From contig CAVXUX010000003.1 of NCBI GenBank assembly GCA_963765135.1, positions 620,001 to 684,000 on the forward strand: 64,000 bases of DNA. The letters are read 5' to 3'. Positions 53,644-63,658 of the stretch are shown here, piece by piece (position 1 is the first letter of the stretch; the number at the start of each line of letters is the position of its first letter). Under the pieces are notes generated by a model, which saw only the letters and a program-made list of their open reading frames with translations, made no database searches and had not been told where the DNA came from. The translations under genes and the position numbers were made by a program. This DNA comes from JACVRW01 sp963765135. Lineage in GTDB: Bacteria > Actinomycetota > Thermoleophilia > Solirubrobacterales > Thermoleophilaceae.

Positions 53644-55670
53644 CGACCGGCGGCTCCCAGCTGGACGAGCTCTCGATCAACACGATCCGCACGCTCTCGA
53701 TGGACGCCGTGGAGAAGGCGAAGTCCGGGCATCCGGGCGCGCCCATGGCACTGGCCCCGCTCGCGTACCTGCTCTACACACGCGTCATGAAGCACAACCC
53801 GGCGAACGCGGACTGGTTCGACCGCGACCGCTTCATCCTCTCGGCCGGCCACGCGTCGATGCTGCTCTACGCGTCGCTCTACCTGTCCGGCTACGGGCTG
53901 ACGCTCGACGACCTGAAGAACTTCCGCCAGCTCGGCAGCCCGACGGCGGGGCACCCCGAGCGCGGCGACGCGGCCGGGATCGAGGCCACCACCGGTCCGC
54001 TCGGGCAGGGCATCTCGATGGCGGTCGGCCTGGCGCTCGCCGAGGCGATGATCGCCGCCCGCTACAACCGCCCCGGCCACGACCTGATCGACCACCGCAC
54101 GTTCGCGATCGCCAGCGACGGCGACATCCAGGAGGGCGTCTCGTCCGAGGCCTGCTCGCTGGCCGGCCACCTCGGGCTCGGCAAGCTGACGGTCTTCTAC
54201 GACAACAACCACATCCAGCTCGCCGGCCACACCGAGATGGCGTTCTCCGAGGACGTGCCCAAGCGCTTCGAGGCGTACGGCTGGCACGTGCAGGACCTGG
54301 GCGAGGACCTCGAGCTCGACGACATCGAGCAGGCGATCGAAGCCGCCGGCGGGGTTGCCGACAAGCCGTCGCTGATCATGCTGCGCACCCACATCGGCTA
54401 CGGCTCGCCCAACAAGCAGGACACCCACGCCGCCCACGGCTCGCCGCTGGGCGAGGACGAGGTGCGCCTGACCAAGGAGGCCTACGGCTGGGACCCGGAC
54501 GCCCAGTTCCTCGTGCCCGACGAGGTGCTCGCGCACTTCAAGGAGACCGCCGGCGAGCGCGGGGCGCAGGCCGAGGCCGAGTGGAACGAGCGCGCCGAGG
54601 CCTACCGCGCCGACAACTCCGACGCCTGGGACGAGCTGTCGCTCGTCATGGAGGGGCGCCTGCCGGACGGCTGGGACGCCGAGCTGCCGAAGTTCCGCCC
54701 CGAGGACGGCCGCATAGCCACCCGCAAGGCCTCCCAGCAGGTGATCCAGTGGGCGGCCACGCGCGTGCCGCACCTCGTCAGCGGCTCGGCCGACCTCGAG
54801 CCGTCGACGCTCACGTTCATCGACGACGGCGGCTCGGTCGCGCCTGGCGACTACTCGGGGCGCAACGTCCACTACGGCGTGCGCGAGCACGGCATGGGGG
54901 CGATCGTCAACGGCCTCAACCTGCACGGGCTCAAGGCGTTCGGCTCGACCTTCTTCACGTTCTCGGACTACATGAAGGGGGCGATCCGGCTCAGCGCCAT
55001 CCAGCACCTGCCGGCGATCCACGTCTTCACCCACGACTCGATCGGCCTCGGCGAGGACGGGCCGACGCACCAGCCGATCGAGCAGCTGGCGCACCTGCGC
55101 GCCGTCCCGAACCTGTACATGGTGCGGCCCGCGGGGGCCAACGAGACCGCGCTGGCGTGGCGCTTCGCGATCGAGCAGACGAACACGCCGGTGGCGTTCG
55201 CCCTGAGCCGCCAGGGGCTGCCGGTCTGGAACCCGAGCGCGGTTCCCGACGACGCCATCCACCGCGGCGCCTACGTGCTGCGGGAGTCGTTCAAGGAGGG
55301 CGACCCCGACCTGATCCTGATCGGCACCGGCTCCGAGGTGCACATCTGCACCGAGGCCGCCGACCTGCTGGAGGCCGACGGGGTCGCCACCCGCGTGGTC
55401 TCGGCGCCCTGCCTCGAGCGGTTCGCCGAGCAGGACGCCGACTACCGCGACGCGATCCTGCCGCCGGCCGTGCGCGCCCGCGTCTCGGTCGAGGCCGCCT
55501 CGACGTTCGGCTGGTCGCAGTGGACCACCGACGACGGCGATCAGGTCGGCATGACCGGCTTCGGGGCCTCCGCGCCGCAGCCCGAGCTGTACGAGCACTT
55601 CGGCTTCACCGCCGAGAACGTGGCCGCCCGCGGGCGGGCGGTCCTCGAGCGACTGGGGGCACGAGCATGA
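53640..55670 (+). CDS. tkt: transketolase
   Basis: 676 aa, normal length. Transketolase moves two-carbon units between sugar phosphates with thiamine diphosphate. ThDP-binding motif in the first domain: IASDGDIQEGVSSEACSLAG and YDNNHIQLAG. Substrate residues: SGHPGAPMALAP, GHASMLLYA, GPLGQGISMAVG. The second domain shows VREHGMGAIVNG with the catalytic Glu, and HDSIGLGEDGPTHQPIEQLA. Its ATG overlaps the glk stop and its TGA overlaps the next ATG, so the operon is tightly coupled. Confidence 0.97.
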   Translation: MTTGGSQLDELSINTIRTLSMDAVEKAKSGHPGAPMALAPLAYLLYTRVMKHNPANADWFDRDRFILSAGHASMLLYASLYLSGYGLTLDDLKNFRQLGSPTAGHPERGDAAGIEATTGPLGQGISMAVGLALAEAMIAARYNRPGHDLIDHRTFAIASDGDIQEGVSSEACSLAGHLGLGKLTVFYDNNHIQLAGHTEMAFSEDVPKRFEAYGWHVQDLGEDLELDDIEQAIEAAGGVADKPSLIMLRTHIGYGSPNKQDTHAAHGSPLGEDEVRLTKEAYGWDPDAQFLVPDEVLAHFKETAGERGAQAEAEWNERAEAYRADNSDAWDELSLVMEGRLPDGWDAELPKFRPEDGRIATRKASQQVIQWAATRVPHLVSGSADLEPSTLTFIDDGGSVAPGDYSGRNVHYGVREHGMGAIVNGLNLHGLKAFGSTFFTFSDYMKGAIRLSAIQHLPAIHVFTHDSIGLGEDGPTHQPIEQLAHLRAVPNLYMVRPAGANETALAWRFAIEQTNTPVAFALSRQGLPVWNPSAVPDDAIHRGAYVLRESFKEGDPDLILIGTGSEVHICTEAADLLEADGVATRVVSAPCLERFAEQDADYRDAILPPAVRARVSVEAASTFGWSQWTTDDGDQVGMTGFGASAPQPELYEHFGFTAENVAARGRAVLERLGARA

Positions 55671-58358
55671 GCGTCGGCGCGCAGGTCAACCCGCGGCTCG
55701 CGGCCCTGACCGCGGCCGGCACGAGCGTCTGGCTCGACCAGATCCGGCGCAGCCTGATCGAGAGCGGCGAGCTGGAGCGGCTGGTGCGCGAGGACTCGCT
55801 GCGCGGCGTCACCTCCAACCCCGCCATCTTCGAGAAGGCGATCCTCGGCTCGTCCGACTACGACGAGCAGATCGCCGAGCTGGCCGGGCAGGGCCTCGAC
55901 GCCCGCCAGATCTACGAGGAGATCGCGATCACCGACGTCAAGCTCGCCTGCGACGTGCTGCGCCCCGTCTGGGACGAGGCCGGCGGCGCCGACGGCTTCG
56001 TGTCGCTCGAGGTCGAGCCGGGCTTCGCGCACGACGCGGACGCCACGCTGGCCCAGGCGCGCGACTTCTGGCAGCGCGTGGACCGGCCCAACCTGTTGAT
56101 CAAGATCCCCGGCACCGACGAGGGCGTGCCGGCGATCGAGCAGGCGATCTCGGAGGGGATCAACGTCAACGTGACGCTGCTGTTCAGCGTCGAGTCCTAC
56201 AGCGCCATCGCGGAGGCCTACATCCGCGGGATGGAGCGCCGGCTCGAGGCCGGCGAGCCGCTCACGGTGCACTCGGTCGCGAGCTTCTTCGTGTCACGCG
56301 TGGACACGGAGGTCGACAAGCGCCTGGGGGACGGCTCGGATCTGCGCGGGGTCGCCGCGATCGCCAACGCGCGGGCTGCATACATGCGGTTCAAGGAGCT
56401 GTTCCTCGGCGAGCGCTTCGCGGCGCTGCGCGACGCCGGCTGCCCGGTGCAGCGCCCGCTGTGGGCCTCGACCGGCGTGAAGGACCCGCACTACCCCGAG
56501 ACCAAGTACGTCGACGCGCTGGTCGCGCCGCACACCGTCAACACGATGCCGATGCCGACGCTGCTGGCCTGCGAGGAGCAGCTCGAGGTGACCGGTGCCA
56601 CGGCCGACCAGGACCCGACGGCGGAGCTCGATGCGCTCGCCAACGCGGGCATCGACATGACCGACGTGACCCAGCAGCTGCTGCGCGACGGCATCGATAA
56701 GTTCGTGGAGCCGTTCGACAAGCTGATCGCCGGGGTGGAGCTGACGCGCGAGGGGATCGTGACCGGGCGGCCGCCGACGATCGCGTCGTCGATCCCGGAC
56801 GAGCTCGAGCCGGCGCTGATCGAGCGGATCAAGCAGGCCAACGCCGAGGGCGTGGCCCGGCGCATCTGGCAGCACGACGAGTCGCTCTGGGGCGGCCCGG
56901 GCGTGCCGGAGATCGCCAATCGCCTGGGCTGGCTGACGATCAGCGAGAAGATGCTCGAGCAGGCGCCCGCGCTGGAGGCGTTCGTGGCACAGGTCAAGGC
57001 GGAGGGGTTCACCGACGCCGTGCTGCTCGGCATGGGCGGCTCGAGCCTCGGCCCGGAGGTGATCCGCCGCTCCTACGGCCAGATCCCGGACGGGCTGCGC
57101 CTGCACGTGCTCGACTCGACCGACCCGGGGGCCGTGCTCGAGGTGGAGCGCACGGTCGACCTCGACACCACGCTGTTCATCGTCTCGTCCAAGTCGGGCG
57201 GCACGATCGAGACGCTCTCGCACATGCGCTACTTCTACGAGCGCTCGGGCGGGGACGGCAACCGCTTCGTCGCGATCACCGACCCGGGCAGCCCGCTGAT
57301 CGACCTGGCCAACGAGCGCGGCTTCCGCCACGTGTTCGAGAACGACCCCGACATCGGCGGGCGCTACTCGGTGCTGTCCTACTTCGGGATCGTCCCGGCC
57401 GCGCTGGCGGGCGTGAACGTCGAGGCGATGCTGCACCGCTGCCAGGTGGCCGAGCAGAACTGCGCCCAGTTCGGCGAGGGGGCGTCCAACTCCGGGCTGT
57501 GGCTGGGCGTCGCGCTCGGCGGGCTGGCGCTCCAGGGCCGCGACAAGGCGACGTTCGTGGTCGGCGGGGCGATCGAGAGCTTCGGGCTCTGGGTCGAGCA
57601 GCTGATCGCCGAGTCCACCGGCAAGCACGGCAAGGGCATCCTGCCGGTGGCGGGCGAGCCGCTCGGCAAGCCCGAGTCTTACGGCGAGGACCGCGTGTTC
57701 ATCTACCTGCGCGACCCGGCCGAGCCCGACGCCGAGCTGGACGCCGGGGTGGACGCGCTCGCCCGCGCCGGGCACCCGACGATCACGCTCGCCGTCCACG
57801 GGGCTTCCGACCTCGGGCGGATCTTCTTCTTCTCGGAGTTCGCCGTCGCGGTGGCCGGCTGGGTGCTCGGCATCAACCCGTTCGACCAGCCCAACGTCCA
57901 GGAGGCCAAGGACAACACCGCCAAGGTGCTCGCGGCGGGCGAGCTGCCGCAGGTGGACCCCGGCGACCCGGAGGAGCTGTTCGCCCAGTCAGGGCCGCCG
58001 CGCTACGTGGCGATCATGGCCTACGTCCAGCCGTCGGACGAGTTCGACGCCGCGATCGAGGAGATGCGCACGCGCATCCGCGATCACACCAAGTCGACGA
58101 CCACGTTCGGCTACGGGCCGCGCTTCCTGCACTCGACCGGCCAGTTCCACAAGGGCGGGCCGCCGATCGGGCTGTTCCTGCAGCTCGATCCACGACGGCG
58201 ACGAGGACGTCGAGATCCCGGAGGCCGGCTACGGCTTCCGCCACCTGAAGAACGCGCAGGCGGTGGGGGACCTGCAGACCCTGCGCGACCACGGCCTGAC
58301 GGCGGTGCAGATCCGGCTCGAAGGCGACCCCGCGGACGCCGTAAGGAGGCTTCCCTGA
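55667..58358 (+). CDS. bifunctional transaldolase / glucose-6-phosphate isomerase, one frameshift
   Basis: About 895 aa. Residues 1-370 are a transaldolase: SLRGVTSNPAIFEKAILGSS, the Schiff-base Lys in PNLLIKIPGTDEGVPAIEQA, and STGVKDPHYPETKYVDAL. Residues about 380-895 are phosphoglucose isomerase: VLLGMGGSSLGPEVIRRSYG, SKSGGTIETLSHMRYFYERS and the late GYGPRFLHSTGQFHKGGPPI. One extra G at 58186 (CTCGATCC for CTCATCC) shifts the frame; it resumes HDGDEDVEIPEAGYGFRHLK to TGA overlapping gnd. The fusion is a known actinobacterial and cyanobacterial form linking PPP and glycolysis. Confidence 0.93.
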
Positions 58359-59311
58359 TGCAGCTCGGCTTCATCGGTCTCGGAAAGATGGGCGGCAACA
58401 TGGTCCACCGCATCCATCGCGACTCGGACCACCAGTGCGTCGCGTTCGACTTCAACGAGGACGCGGTCGGCGAGGCCGAGGGCCACGGGGCCACCGGCGC
58501 GTCGTCGCTCGAGGACCTCGTCTCCAAGCTCGACGCGCCGCGCTCGGTCTGGATCATGGTGCCGTCCGGCGACCCCACCGAGCAGACCGTCCAAACGCTG
58601 GCTGGGCTGCTCGAGCAGGGCGACACGATCATCGACGGCGGCAACTCGCGCTGGTCGGACGACAAGCGCCGCCAGGCGGAGCTGCGCGACAAGGGGCTCC
58701 ACTACGTCGACGTGGGGGTGAGCGGCGGCGTCTGGGGCCTCGAGGTGGGCTACTGCATGATGGTCGGCGGCGACGACGAGGCGGTCGAACGGCTCGCCCC
58801 GATCCTCGACGTGCTGGCGCCGCCCACCACCGAGGAGCACGGTCCGGGCTGGGGCCACTTCGGCCCGACCGGCGCCGGCCACTACGTGAAGATGGTCCAC
58901 AACGGCGTGGAGTACGGGATGATGCAGGCCTACGCCGAGGGCTTCTCGCTGTTCGATGCGAGCGAGTACGAGCTCGACAACGCGAAGATCGCCCATCTCT
59001 GGATGCAGGGCTCGGTGGTGCGCTCGTGGCTGTGCGAGCTCGCGGCCCTGGCCTTCGAGCAGGAAGGCAACGACCTGAGCCGGCTCGAGCCCTGGGTGGA
59101 GGACTCCGGCGAAGGGCGCTGGACCGTGGAGGACGCGATCGACAAGCGCATCCCGATGCCGGTGATCAGCACGTCGCTGTACGAGCGCTTCTCGTCGCGC
59201 GGCCAGAACGCGTTCGCCGCGAAGGTCAACGCGGCGTTGCGCAACCAGTTCGGCGGGCACGCCGTGCACGCCCACGACCCCGTGGCGCAACAGCAGCCAC
59301 ACGCGGAGTAG
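58358..59311 (+). CDS. gnd: 6-phosphogluconate dehydrogenase (decarboxylating), short form
   Basis: 317 aa, the short GndA/YqeC-like class rather than the 470-aa type. Dinucleotide loop MQLGFIGLGKMGGNMVHRIH; substrate motif YVDVGVSGGVWGLEVGYCMM; catalytic Lys in GAGHYVKMVHNGVEYGMMQA. It oxidises 6-phosphogluconate to ribulose-5-phosphate with CO2 release; short forms often prefer NAD+. ATG at 58358 overlaps the tal-pgi stop. It ends in a disordered AHDPVAQQQPHAE tail. Confidence 0.93.
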   Translation: MQLGFIGLGKMGGNMVHRIHRDSDHQCVAFDFNEDAVGEAEGHGATGASSLEDLVSKLDAPRSVWIMVPSGDPTEQTVQTLAGLLEQGDTIIDGGNSRWSDDKRRQAELRDKGLHYVDVGVSGGVWGLEVGYCMMVGGDDEAVERLAPILDVLAPPTTEEHGPGWGHFGPTGAGHYVKMVHNGVEYGMMQAYAEGFSLFDASEYELDNAKIAHLWMQGSVVRSWLCELAALAFEQEGNDLSRLEPWVEDSGEGRWTVEDAIDKRIPMPVISTSLYERFSSRGQNAFAAKVNAALRNQFGGHAVHAHDPVAQQQPHAE

Positions 59312-59315
59312 CGCG

Positions 59316-60834
59316 ATGGCCGTTGTCGAGCAGGAGAACCCGCTGGTCGAGGGGCTGGAGCGGCTCCCGATCCACCCGACGACCATGGTCATCTTCGGCG
59401 GCACCGGCGACCTCGCCCACCGCAAGCTGCTGCCGGCCATCTACAACCTCGCGCACGAGGGCGCGCTGCCGGAGCGCTTCAACCTGATCGCGGTGTCGCG
59501 CTCCGACATCCCCGACGGCGACTACCAGGCGATGGCGCGGGAGTCGATCGAGAAGTACTCGCGCCGCAAGCCCGACCCCCAGGTGCTCGAGAAGCTGCTC
59601 GAGAACGTGCGCTACGTGCCGGGCGTGTTCGACGACGACTCCGTCTACGACCGGCTCGACGAGACGCTCAAGCAGTTCGACAAGGACGCCGGCATCGAGT
59701 TCAACCGGCTCTTCTACCTGTCGACGGCGCCGGCGTTCTTCGCGACGATCGTCGGCAAGCTGGGCGACGCACGGCCTCAACCATCACGAGCAGGCCGAGG
59801 TTCGCGTGGTGATCGAGAAGCCGTTCGGCACGCGCTTGGAAGAGGCGCTCGAGCTGAACCGCCAGGTGCTGTCCGAGCTGGACGAGTCGCAGGTCTTCCG
59901 GATCGACCACTACCTGGGCAAGGAAACGGTCCAGAACATGCTGGCGTTCCGCTTCGCGAACGGCCTGTTCGAGCCGATCTGGAACCGCAACTACATCGAC
60001 TACGTCCAGATCACCGCCTCGGAGGACCTGGGCGTCGGCACCCGGGCCGGGTACTACGACACGTCGGGCGCGCTGCGCGACCTGGTCGAGAACCACATGA
60101 TGCAGCTGCTGACCCTGCTGTGCATGGAGCCGCCGGTCACCTTCACCGCCGACGACGTCCGCGACGAGAAGGTCAAGGTCCTGCACGCCATCAAGCCGGT
60201 CGATCCGCCCAACCAGACGGTGCGCGCTCGCTACACGGCGGGGATGGGCGAGGGCAAGGAGGTGCCGGGGTACCTCGAGGAGGAGGGCGTGCCGTCGGAC
60301 TCCCAGACCGAGACCTACGCCGCGCTGCGGCTCGAGGTCGACAACTGGCGCTGGGCCGGCATCCCGATCTACATGCGCACGGGCAAGCGCCTGGCGCGCA
60401 AGGTCACCGAGATCGCGATCACCTTGAAGCCGGTGCCGCACCTGGCCTTCGAGTCGCAGGGGTCGGTTGGCGTGCAGCCCAATCAGCTGGTGCTGACGAT
60501 GCAGCCCAACGAGGGCGTGTCGCTGTCGCTCGGCGCGAAGATCCCGGGCAGCCGGATGCGGATCCGGCCGGTGAACATGGAGTTCCTCTACGGCACCGCG
60601 TTCCTGTCCCAGTCGCCGGAGGCCTACGAGCGGCTGATCCTCGACGCCATGCGCGGCGACGCGACGCTCTTCACCCGCGACGACGAGGTCGAGGCCCAGT
60701 GGCGCATCATCGACCCGATCCTGGAGTCGTGGGGCAACGGCGAGCCGCCGCTGGTGGAGTACACCGCCGGCGCGGCGGGTCCCGCCGAGGCCGACAAGCT
60801 GCTCGAGCCGGGGGACAAGTGGCGCGCGATCTAA
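59316..60834 (+). CDS. zwf: glucose-6-phosphate dehydrogenase, one frameshift
   Basis: About 505 aa. Rossmann start MVIFGGTGDLAHRKLLPAIY (GGTGDLA, NADP-binding); after one extra G near 59770, GLNHHEQAEVRVVIEKPFGT and the active-site FRIDHYLGKETVQNMLAFRF, which carries the signature RIDHYLGKE, then YIDYVQITASEDLGV. The last part, PNEGVSLSLGAKIPGSRMRI and VEYTAGAAGPAEADKLL, is normal. It makes 6-phosphogluconolactone, the entry to the PPP. No pgl (lactonase) gene is visible in this operon. Followed by opcA. Confidence 0.95.
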
Positions 60835-60835
60835 C

Positions 60836-61897
60836 GTGACCGAGGCAAGCGGCATCTGGAGCGAGCAGGACACGACGCCGGGGGCGATCGAGGCGGCGAT
60901 CCGCCAGCTGCTGCAGGAGCAGTACGCCCGCGACGGCGCCTGCGCACCGGCGCGCGTGCTCAACCTCGTCGTCGTGGTCGACCGTGAGTGGCGCGGCGAG
61001 ATCCTCAACCGGCTCGAGCGCGTCGGGCGCTACCACCCGTCGCGGCTGATCCTGTGCGCGGTCGAGTCGGGCCGGCAGACGATCGACGCGACGGTGGCGA
61101 TCACGACCGAGAGCGACCGGGAGCCGGGCGAGCCGGAGCTCGTCCGGGAGCGGATCGTGCTCGACCTGGGACCGCGTCACCTCGAGAAGCTGAACTCGAT
61201 CGTCGATCCGCTGGTGGTGAGCGACATCGCGACGGTCACGTGGTCGCCCCACGGGCACCCCGAGGCCGTCGACGCGCTGCTGCACCTGTCGCAGGTGATG
61301 CTGGTCGACTCCGTCAACGAGTTCGACGCGCGCTCGGCCGTGCACCGGGCTCGCGAGCTGGCCGAGGATGCCTACGTCGTGGACCTGGCCTGGCTGCGCT
61401 CGACGCCGTGGCGGGAGCGGGTGGCGTCGACGTTCGACCCGCCGCAGTGGCGCGAGGAGCTGGGGCGGATCAGCCACGTCACGGTGCGCCACCAGCCGGA
61501 GTCGACGGTGGCTGGGCTCTTGTTCTGCGGGTGGCTGGCGGCGCGGCTCGGGTGGGAGCCGGGATCGCTGATGAGCGCCAACGGGAACCTGCACGGCAAG
61601 GCGCACGGACGCCGCCAGGACGTGGAGCTCAAGCTGGTGCCCGACGCGACGATGTCGGTCCCCGGCCTGGCCGGGGTCGAGCTGGGGACGGCCAGCGGAA
61701 TGGACATCGCGCTGCACCGCGGGGCCGGCGGGTTGACGGCACACCGCCGCGACCGCAAGGGCAAGGAATCGACCTGGACCGTGCTGGGCGCCTCCCGCGG
61801 CGAGGCCGGGATCCTGGGCGAGGGCATTCGCCAGGCGCTGCTGCGCGACCCGGCCTACTCGAAGGCGCTGGAGCGGGCCGAGACGATGGTGGGCTGA
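60836..61897 (+). CDS. opcA: glucose-6-phosphate dehydrogenase assembly protein OpcA
   Basis: 353 aa from GTG one base after the zwf stop. OpcA activates G6PDH and is known from cyanobacteria and actinobacteria. Seen: APARVLNLVVVVDREWRGEI, LILCAVESGRQTIDATVAI, IVDPLVVSDIATVTWSPHGH, and VMLVDSVNEFDARSAVHRAR. Always found next to zwf, as here. Its last 43 bases overlap the end of the convergent histidine kinase. Confidence 0.94.
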   Translation: MTEASGIWSEQDTTPGAIEAAIRQLLQEQYARDGACAPARVLNLVVVVDREWRGEILNRLERVGRYHPSRLILCAVESGRQTIDATVAITTESDREPGEPELVRERIVLDLGPRHLEKLNSIVDPLVVSDIATVTWSPHGHPEAVDALLHLSQVMLVDSVNEFDARSAVHRARELAEDAYVVDLAWLRSTPWRERVASTFDPPQWREELGRISHVTVRHQPESTVAGLLFCGWLAARLGWEPGSLMSANGNLHGKAHGRRQDVELKLVPDATMSVPGLAGVELGTASGMDIALHRGAGGLTAHRRDRKGKESTWTVLGASRGEAGILGEGIRQALLRDPAYSKALERAETMVG

Positions 61898-63036
61898 GCG
61901 GGCATCCGCGCTCGGACGGTTGTGCCCACGCCGACCGGGCTCTCGATCTCGAGCGCGCCGCCGAGCGCGCTGACTCGATCGGCGAGCCCACTCAATCCAG
62001 AGCCCTGCGCGGGGTCGACACCGCCGCTGCCGTCGTCCCGCACCTCCACGGTCGTGTGGCCTTCGCCGGTCGCGATCCGCACCTCGATTCCATGCGAGTC
62101 GGCGTGCTTGGAGGCGTTCGTGAGCGCTTCGAGGACGACGAAGTACGCGGTCGTCTGCACGGACAAGGGGAGGTCCCCGCAGCTGTCGACGTCGAGCGCA
62201 ACGGGCACCTGCGAGCGGCCGGCGACGGCGGCAAGGGCGGCCTCGAGGCCGCGATCCGTGAGGATGCTGGGATGGATTCCGCGCGCGAGCTCGCGGAGCT
62301 CCTCGAGCGCGGCATCGAGCTCGGCGCGCGCGACCTCGAGCTCGCCGGTCGCCGCGGAGTTCGGCTCGACACTCGATTCGAGACGTCCAAGGATCAGCGC
62401 AAGCGAGACGAGCCGCTGCTGGGCACCGTCGTGGAGGTCGCGCTCGATGCGTCGGCGCGCGGCGTCCGCGGCCTCCACGATCCGCGCTCGCGAGGCGGCC
62501 AGCTGTTCACGCGCGTCCACGTTGGCGAGCGCCGCGGTGACGAGCTCGGCGAAGCTGGCGACCCTTGCCTCCGTTCCGGCCGGGAACGCGTGCGCCTGCT
62601 CGCTTGACACCATGAGCGCGCCCCAGAGGCGACCGGCCACGTAGATCGGAGCTCCCACCACCGAGCGGATGCCGAACTCGCGGACCAGCTCCGCGAGCTC
62701 GCTCTCCACATCCTCGTAGTCGTCGACGCGCTCAGGGCGCCCGCTTCGGTAGAGCTTCGCGCCCACCGTTTCCCCGTCTACGGGGATGCGCTCCCCGATT
62801 GGAAACGAAGGCGAGTCGTTCCCCGTCCAGTAGCCGACGACCGTCGCGGAGCACTCATCCTCGTAGCGGATCATGTCGGTGGTCTTCACCGCGAGCAGCT
62901 CCCCGAGCTCTTGGCACACCTGGCCGAAGATGGCTGGCGCGGGTGCGGAGTCGGCCACCATCGTCGCGACTCGGCGCAGCGCCGCCTGCTCGGCCAGCAG
63001 CCCCCGCAGCTGGGTCAGGTGCTCGTCGCTGCTCAT
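61855..63036 (-). CDS. GAF-domain sensor histidine kinase (NarL/DevS-type)
   Basis: 393 aa from ATG at 63036 (MSSDEHLTQLRGLLAEQAAL). A coil leads to a GAF domain (residues about 25-175: FGQVCQELGELLAVKTTDMI through VVGAPIYVAGRLWGALMVSS). Then comes the HisKA_3 helix ARRRIERDLHDGAQQRLVSL, the phosphoacceptor His in DLHDGAQQ, and HATPase with LEALTNASKHADSHG and GLSGLADRVSALGGAL. No membrane helix, so it senses a cytoplasmic ligand. No response regulator lies in the window next to it, so its partner is elsewhere. Confidence 0.9.
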   Translation of the reverse strand: MSSDEHLTQLRGLLAEQAALRRVATMVADSAPAPAIFGQVCQELGELLAVKTTDMIRYEDECSATVVGYWTGNDSPSFPIGERIPVDGETVGAKLYRSGRPERVDDYEDVESELAELVREFGIRSVVGAPIYVAGRLWGALMVSSEQAHAFPAGTEARVASFAELVTAALANVDAREQLAASRARIVEAADAARRRIERDLHDGAQQRLVSLALILGRLESSVEPNSAATGELEVARAELDAALEELRELARGIHPSILTDRGLEAALAAVAGRSQVPVALDVDSCGDLPLSVQTTAYFVVLEALTNASKHADSHGIEVRIATGEGHTTVEVRDDGSGGVDPAQGSGLSGLADRVSALGGALEIESPVGVGTTVRARMPAQPTIVSARSSAFE

Positions 63037-63068
63037 CGCAAGCCGACGGTAGCGAAGCTGGTCGGCCC

Positions 63069-63473
63069 CTAGTCCGACAGCCCGGTGGCTTCGAGGGCCG
63101 CAACCTGATCGAGATACCCCTGGATGCCTACCACGCGCCCGTCGCGCACCGTAAAGACAACGGCCGTGTCGGTCTCCACTTCGATGCCGCTGCCCTTGCC
63201 GCGCCGGTATTCGTGCAGCAGCACGACGACGAGATCGTTGATGTGAAGGAACTTCTGCGGCTCGAGCCGACGCTCTTCCCACGCTTCGAGGTCCGATGCC
63301 TCGAACGAGTTGAGTATCTCTGGAAGACCGTGAGCGACGCGGCCCTCCTCGAGGCCACCGACCGTCCCGTGCATCTCGACGTTGGGGTCGATCAGTTCTG
63401 CCGCTCGCTCCCAATCCTGTCGCATGGACGCCTCGATGGCATTCCGCACGATCTCCACGTTCTCCTCCGACAT
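63069..63473 (-). CDS. SnoaL-like NTF2-fold protein, 134 aa
   Basis: ATG at 63473 (MSEENVEIVRNAIEASMRQD). The sequence reads WERAAELIDPNVEMHGTVGG, then FLHINDLVVVLLHEYRRGKG and TAVVFTVRDGRVVGIQGYLD, the typical NTF2/SnoaL cone: helix, then a curved sheet with Arg/Asp around the pocket. Such proteins are isomerases, cyclases or ligand carriers. Substrate unknown. It lies 15 bp after the 56-aa gene on the same strand. Confidence 0.8.
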   Translation of the reverse strand: MSEENVEIVRNAIEASMRQDWERAAELIDPNVEMHGTVGGLEEGRVAHGLPEILNSFEASDLEAWEERRLEPQKFLHINDLVVVLLHEYRRGKGSGIEVETDTAVVFTVRDGRVVGIQGYLDQVAALEATGLSD

Positions 63474-63487
63474 CGCCCAGGCAGTAT

Positions 63488-63658
63488 CTAAGAGTCGCGC
63501 GGCTCGCGCCCGACTCTCGGCCTGGGCGTGGCGTCGCCGGCGGCCGCGAGCTCCCGGATGTAGGAGGCGAAGACCGCGTCGAGGCTCCGCCGTGTCCGCG
63601 CTTCGCGCGCTGGGGCGTGGGCGCCCCTGCGGGCGCGCTGCTGGTTGAGACGCGTCAT
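63488..63658 (-). CDS. small basic protein coupled to the MFS gene, 56 aa
   Basis: ATG at 63658 overlaps the MFS stop (ATGA) and reads MTRLNQQRARRGAHAPAREA, then RTRRSLDAVFASYIRELAAA and a polar end. It is Arg-rich at the N terminus with one amphipathic helix (SLDAVFASYIRELAA). Translational coupling argues that it is expressed. No family is recognised. Confidence 0.5.
   Translation of the reverse strand: MTRLNQQRARRGAHAPAREARTRRSLDAVFASYIRELAAAGDATPRPRVGREPRDS

Noticed and set aside
53382..55598. 738-codon open frame on the minus strand opposite tkt
   Set aside because: It is an antisense shadow of the transketolase gene, a known effect of third-position GC; its translation is Val/Leu/Gly/Arg-rich with no domain.
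56294..57799. 501-codon minus-strand frame opposite the tal-pgi fusion
   Set aside because: Shadow of a well-conserved enzyme; no signal of its own.
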